NCBI GenBank assembly: GCA_015489285.1 | Contig: WGAA01000132.1 | Coordinates: forward strand, 1-5,441 | Length of the DNA: 5,441 bases | Origin: Anaerolineae bacterium | GTDB taxonomy: Bacteria; Chloroflexota; Anaerolineae; JAADDB01 | Reading direction: 5' to 3' | Shown here: positions 4,764 to 5,441 of the stretch, piece after piece | Layout of the letters: every line of letters begins with the position of its first letter | Numbering within the stretch: position 1 is the first letter of the stretch | Position numbers and translations under genes: made by a program | The notes under the pieces: model-generated | The model's database searches: none | Told to the model about the DNA's origin: nothing | The model's input: only the letters and a program-made list of their open reading frames with translations

Positions 4764-5441
4764 ACGAGGATGTCCTGACGGTCCGACCCGTGCCGGCCCT
4801 GCGCGGCCGCCTTCGCCCCCCCGGGGATAAGTCCATCTCCCACCGGGCGGTGATCCTCGCCGCGCTGGCCCGGGGACGCAGTCGCGTGCGGGGATTCCTC
4901 TACGGGGGGGATTGTGAGGCCACCCTCGACGCGGTGCGCGGCCTGGGGGTGAATGTGGAACGCCCCGCGCGGGACGAACTCCTCCTGGAGAGTCCGGGGC
5001 CCCAGGGCTGGCATGAGCCCGCGGATGTCATCGACTGCCGCAATTCGGGGACGAGCATCCGCCTGCTCAGCGGCCTCCTTTCCGGTCCCCCCTTCTTCTC
5101 CGTCCTCACCGGGTCCGCCCAACTCCGACGGCGACCCATGGACCGGGTGACCGTTCCCCTGCGGCGCATGGGCGCGACCATTCTCGGCCGGGCCGAGGGA
5201 CGCTATGCCCCCCTTGCGGTGCAGGGGGGAGGGTTGCGCGGCATCGAGTACACGCTGCCCATCCCTTCCGCGCAGGTGAAATCCGCGCTCATCCTGGCCG
5301 GGCTCTTTGCCCGGGGGGAGACGCGCGTGCGGGAGCCGGGGCCGGCTCGCGATCACACGGAGCGCATGTTGCAGGCGCTGGGGGCCCCCGTTCACGTCCG
5401 GAAATCCCTCATCACCGTTTCCCCCCTGGAGACCCCCCTCC
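4760..5441 (+). CDS. aroA: 3-phosphoshikimate 1-carboxyvinyltransferase (EPSP synthase), 3'-truncated
   Basis: The frame runs open from the ATG at 4760 to the window end: 227 codons, about half of the usual 420-440. The enzyme transfers the enolpyruvyl group of PEP to shikimate-3-phosphate in the cytoplasm, the sixth step of chorismate synthesis. Visible motifs in order are PPGDKSISHRA (20-30; K24, S25 and R29 match substrate-binding residues), DCRNSGTSIRLL (92-103; the NxGT loop with R101), RRRPMDRV (123-130), LPIPSAQVKSALILAGL (166-182; the SAQ shikimate-phosphate contact) and PARDHTERML (195-204). The C-terminal catalytic Asp/Glu and Arg residues lie beyond the window. The loop Gly equivalent to E. 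coli Gly96 is kept (G97), so no change at that glyphosate-insensitivity position is seen. Two less usual positions are Arg94 where Gly normally precedes the NSGT, and GSAQL (118-122) where GDxSL is common. The start overlaps the pgpH stop (ATGA), and a strong Shine-Dalgarno lies upstream. Confidence 0.97.
   Translation, partial: MNEDVLTVRPVPALRGRLRPPGDKSISHRAVILAALARGRSRVRGFLYGGDCEATLDAVRGLGVNVERPARDELLLESPGPQGWHEPADVIDCRNSGTSIRLLSGLLSGPPFFSVLTGSAQLRRRPMDRVTVPLRRMGATILGRAEGRYAPLAVQGGGLRGIEYTLPIPSAQVKSALILAGLFARGETRVREPGPARDHTERMLQALGAPVHVRKSLITVSPLETPL

Noticed and set aside
4706..5395. A 229-codon minus-strand open frame opposite aroA.
   Set aside because: It is antisense to a clear EPSP synthase, with Pro/Gly/Arg-rich sequence and no domain; it is a GC-bias artefact.

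Overview
The window is GC-rich and gene-dense, and every gene is on the + strand. It most likely comes from a member of the Chloroflexota (Anaerolineae/Thermoflexia-like). Three things suggest this: a large secreted protein with long Thr-Pro/Thr-Ala linkers, its C-terminal ending LYIPAVVR (close to the YLPLV-type ending I associate with exported Chloroflexota proteins), and a 7TM-HD phosphohydrolase next to yqeY. The phylum call is inference from protein style, not from a marker gene.

Layout. Positions 1-1935 hold the 3' part of a gene for a multidomain surface or secreted protein: a LamG-like domain cut by the window edge, a beta-sandwich region, a mucin-like Thr/Pro linker, an SdrD-B-like module, a second TP linker, a second SdrD-B-like module and a short C-terminal motif. 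A 216-base intergenic region (1936-2151) follows. It holds a strong GC-rich hairpin just after the stop codon, a perfect-consensus sigma70-type promoter (TTGACA, 17-base spacer, TATAAT), a leader of about 80 bases with an 11-bp stem-loop ending one base before the Shine-Dalgarno sequence, and the start of the next transcription unit.

That unit is a tight three-gene operon: yqeY (2152-2610), a pgpH-type 7TM-HD protein (2607-4763) and aroA (4760 to the window end, truncated). Both junctions are 4-base ATGA overlaps, so translational coupling is likely. The products are a small GatB/YqeY-domain protein (possible tRNA link), a membrane HD phosphodiesterase of the family that hydrolyses cyclic di-AMP, and EPSP synthase of the shikimate pathway. 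No biochemical link among the three is visible; shared growth-linked expression from one strong promoter is the simplest reading.

I see no mobile element, CRISPR array, tRNA or rRNA, and no clear new system. The points most worth a second look are the operon's control region (perfect promoter plus leader hairpin at the SD), the yqeY-pgpH-aroA coupling, and the C-terminal motif and module architecture of the surface protein.
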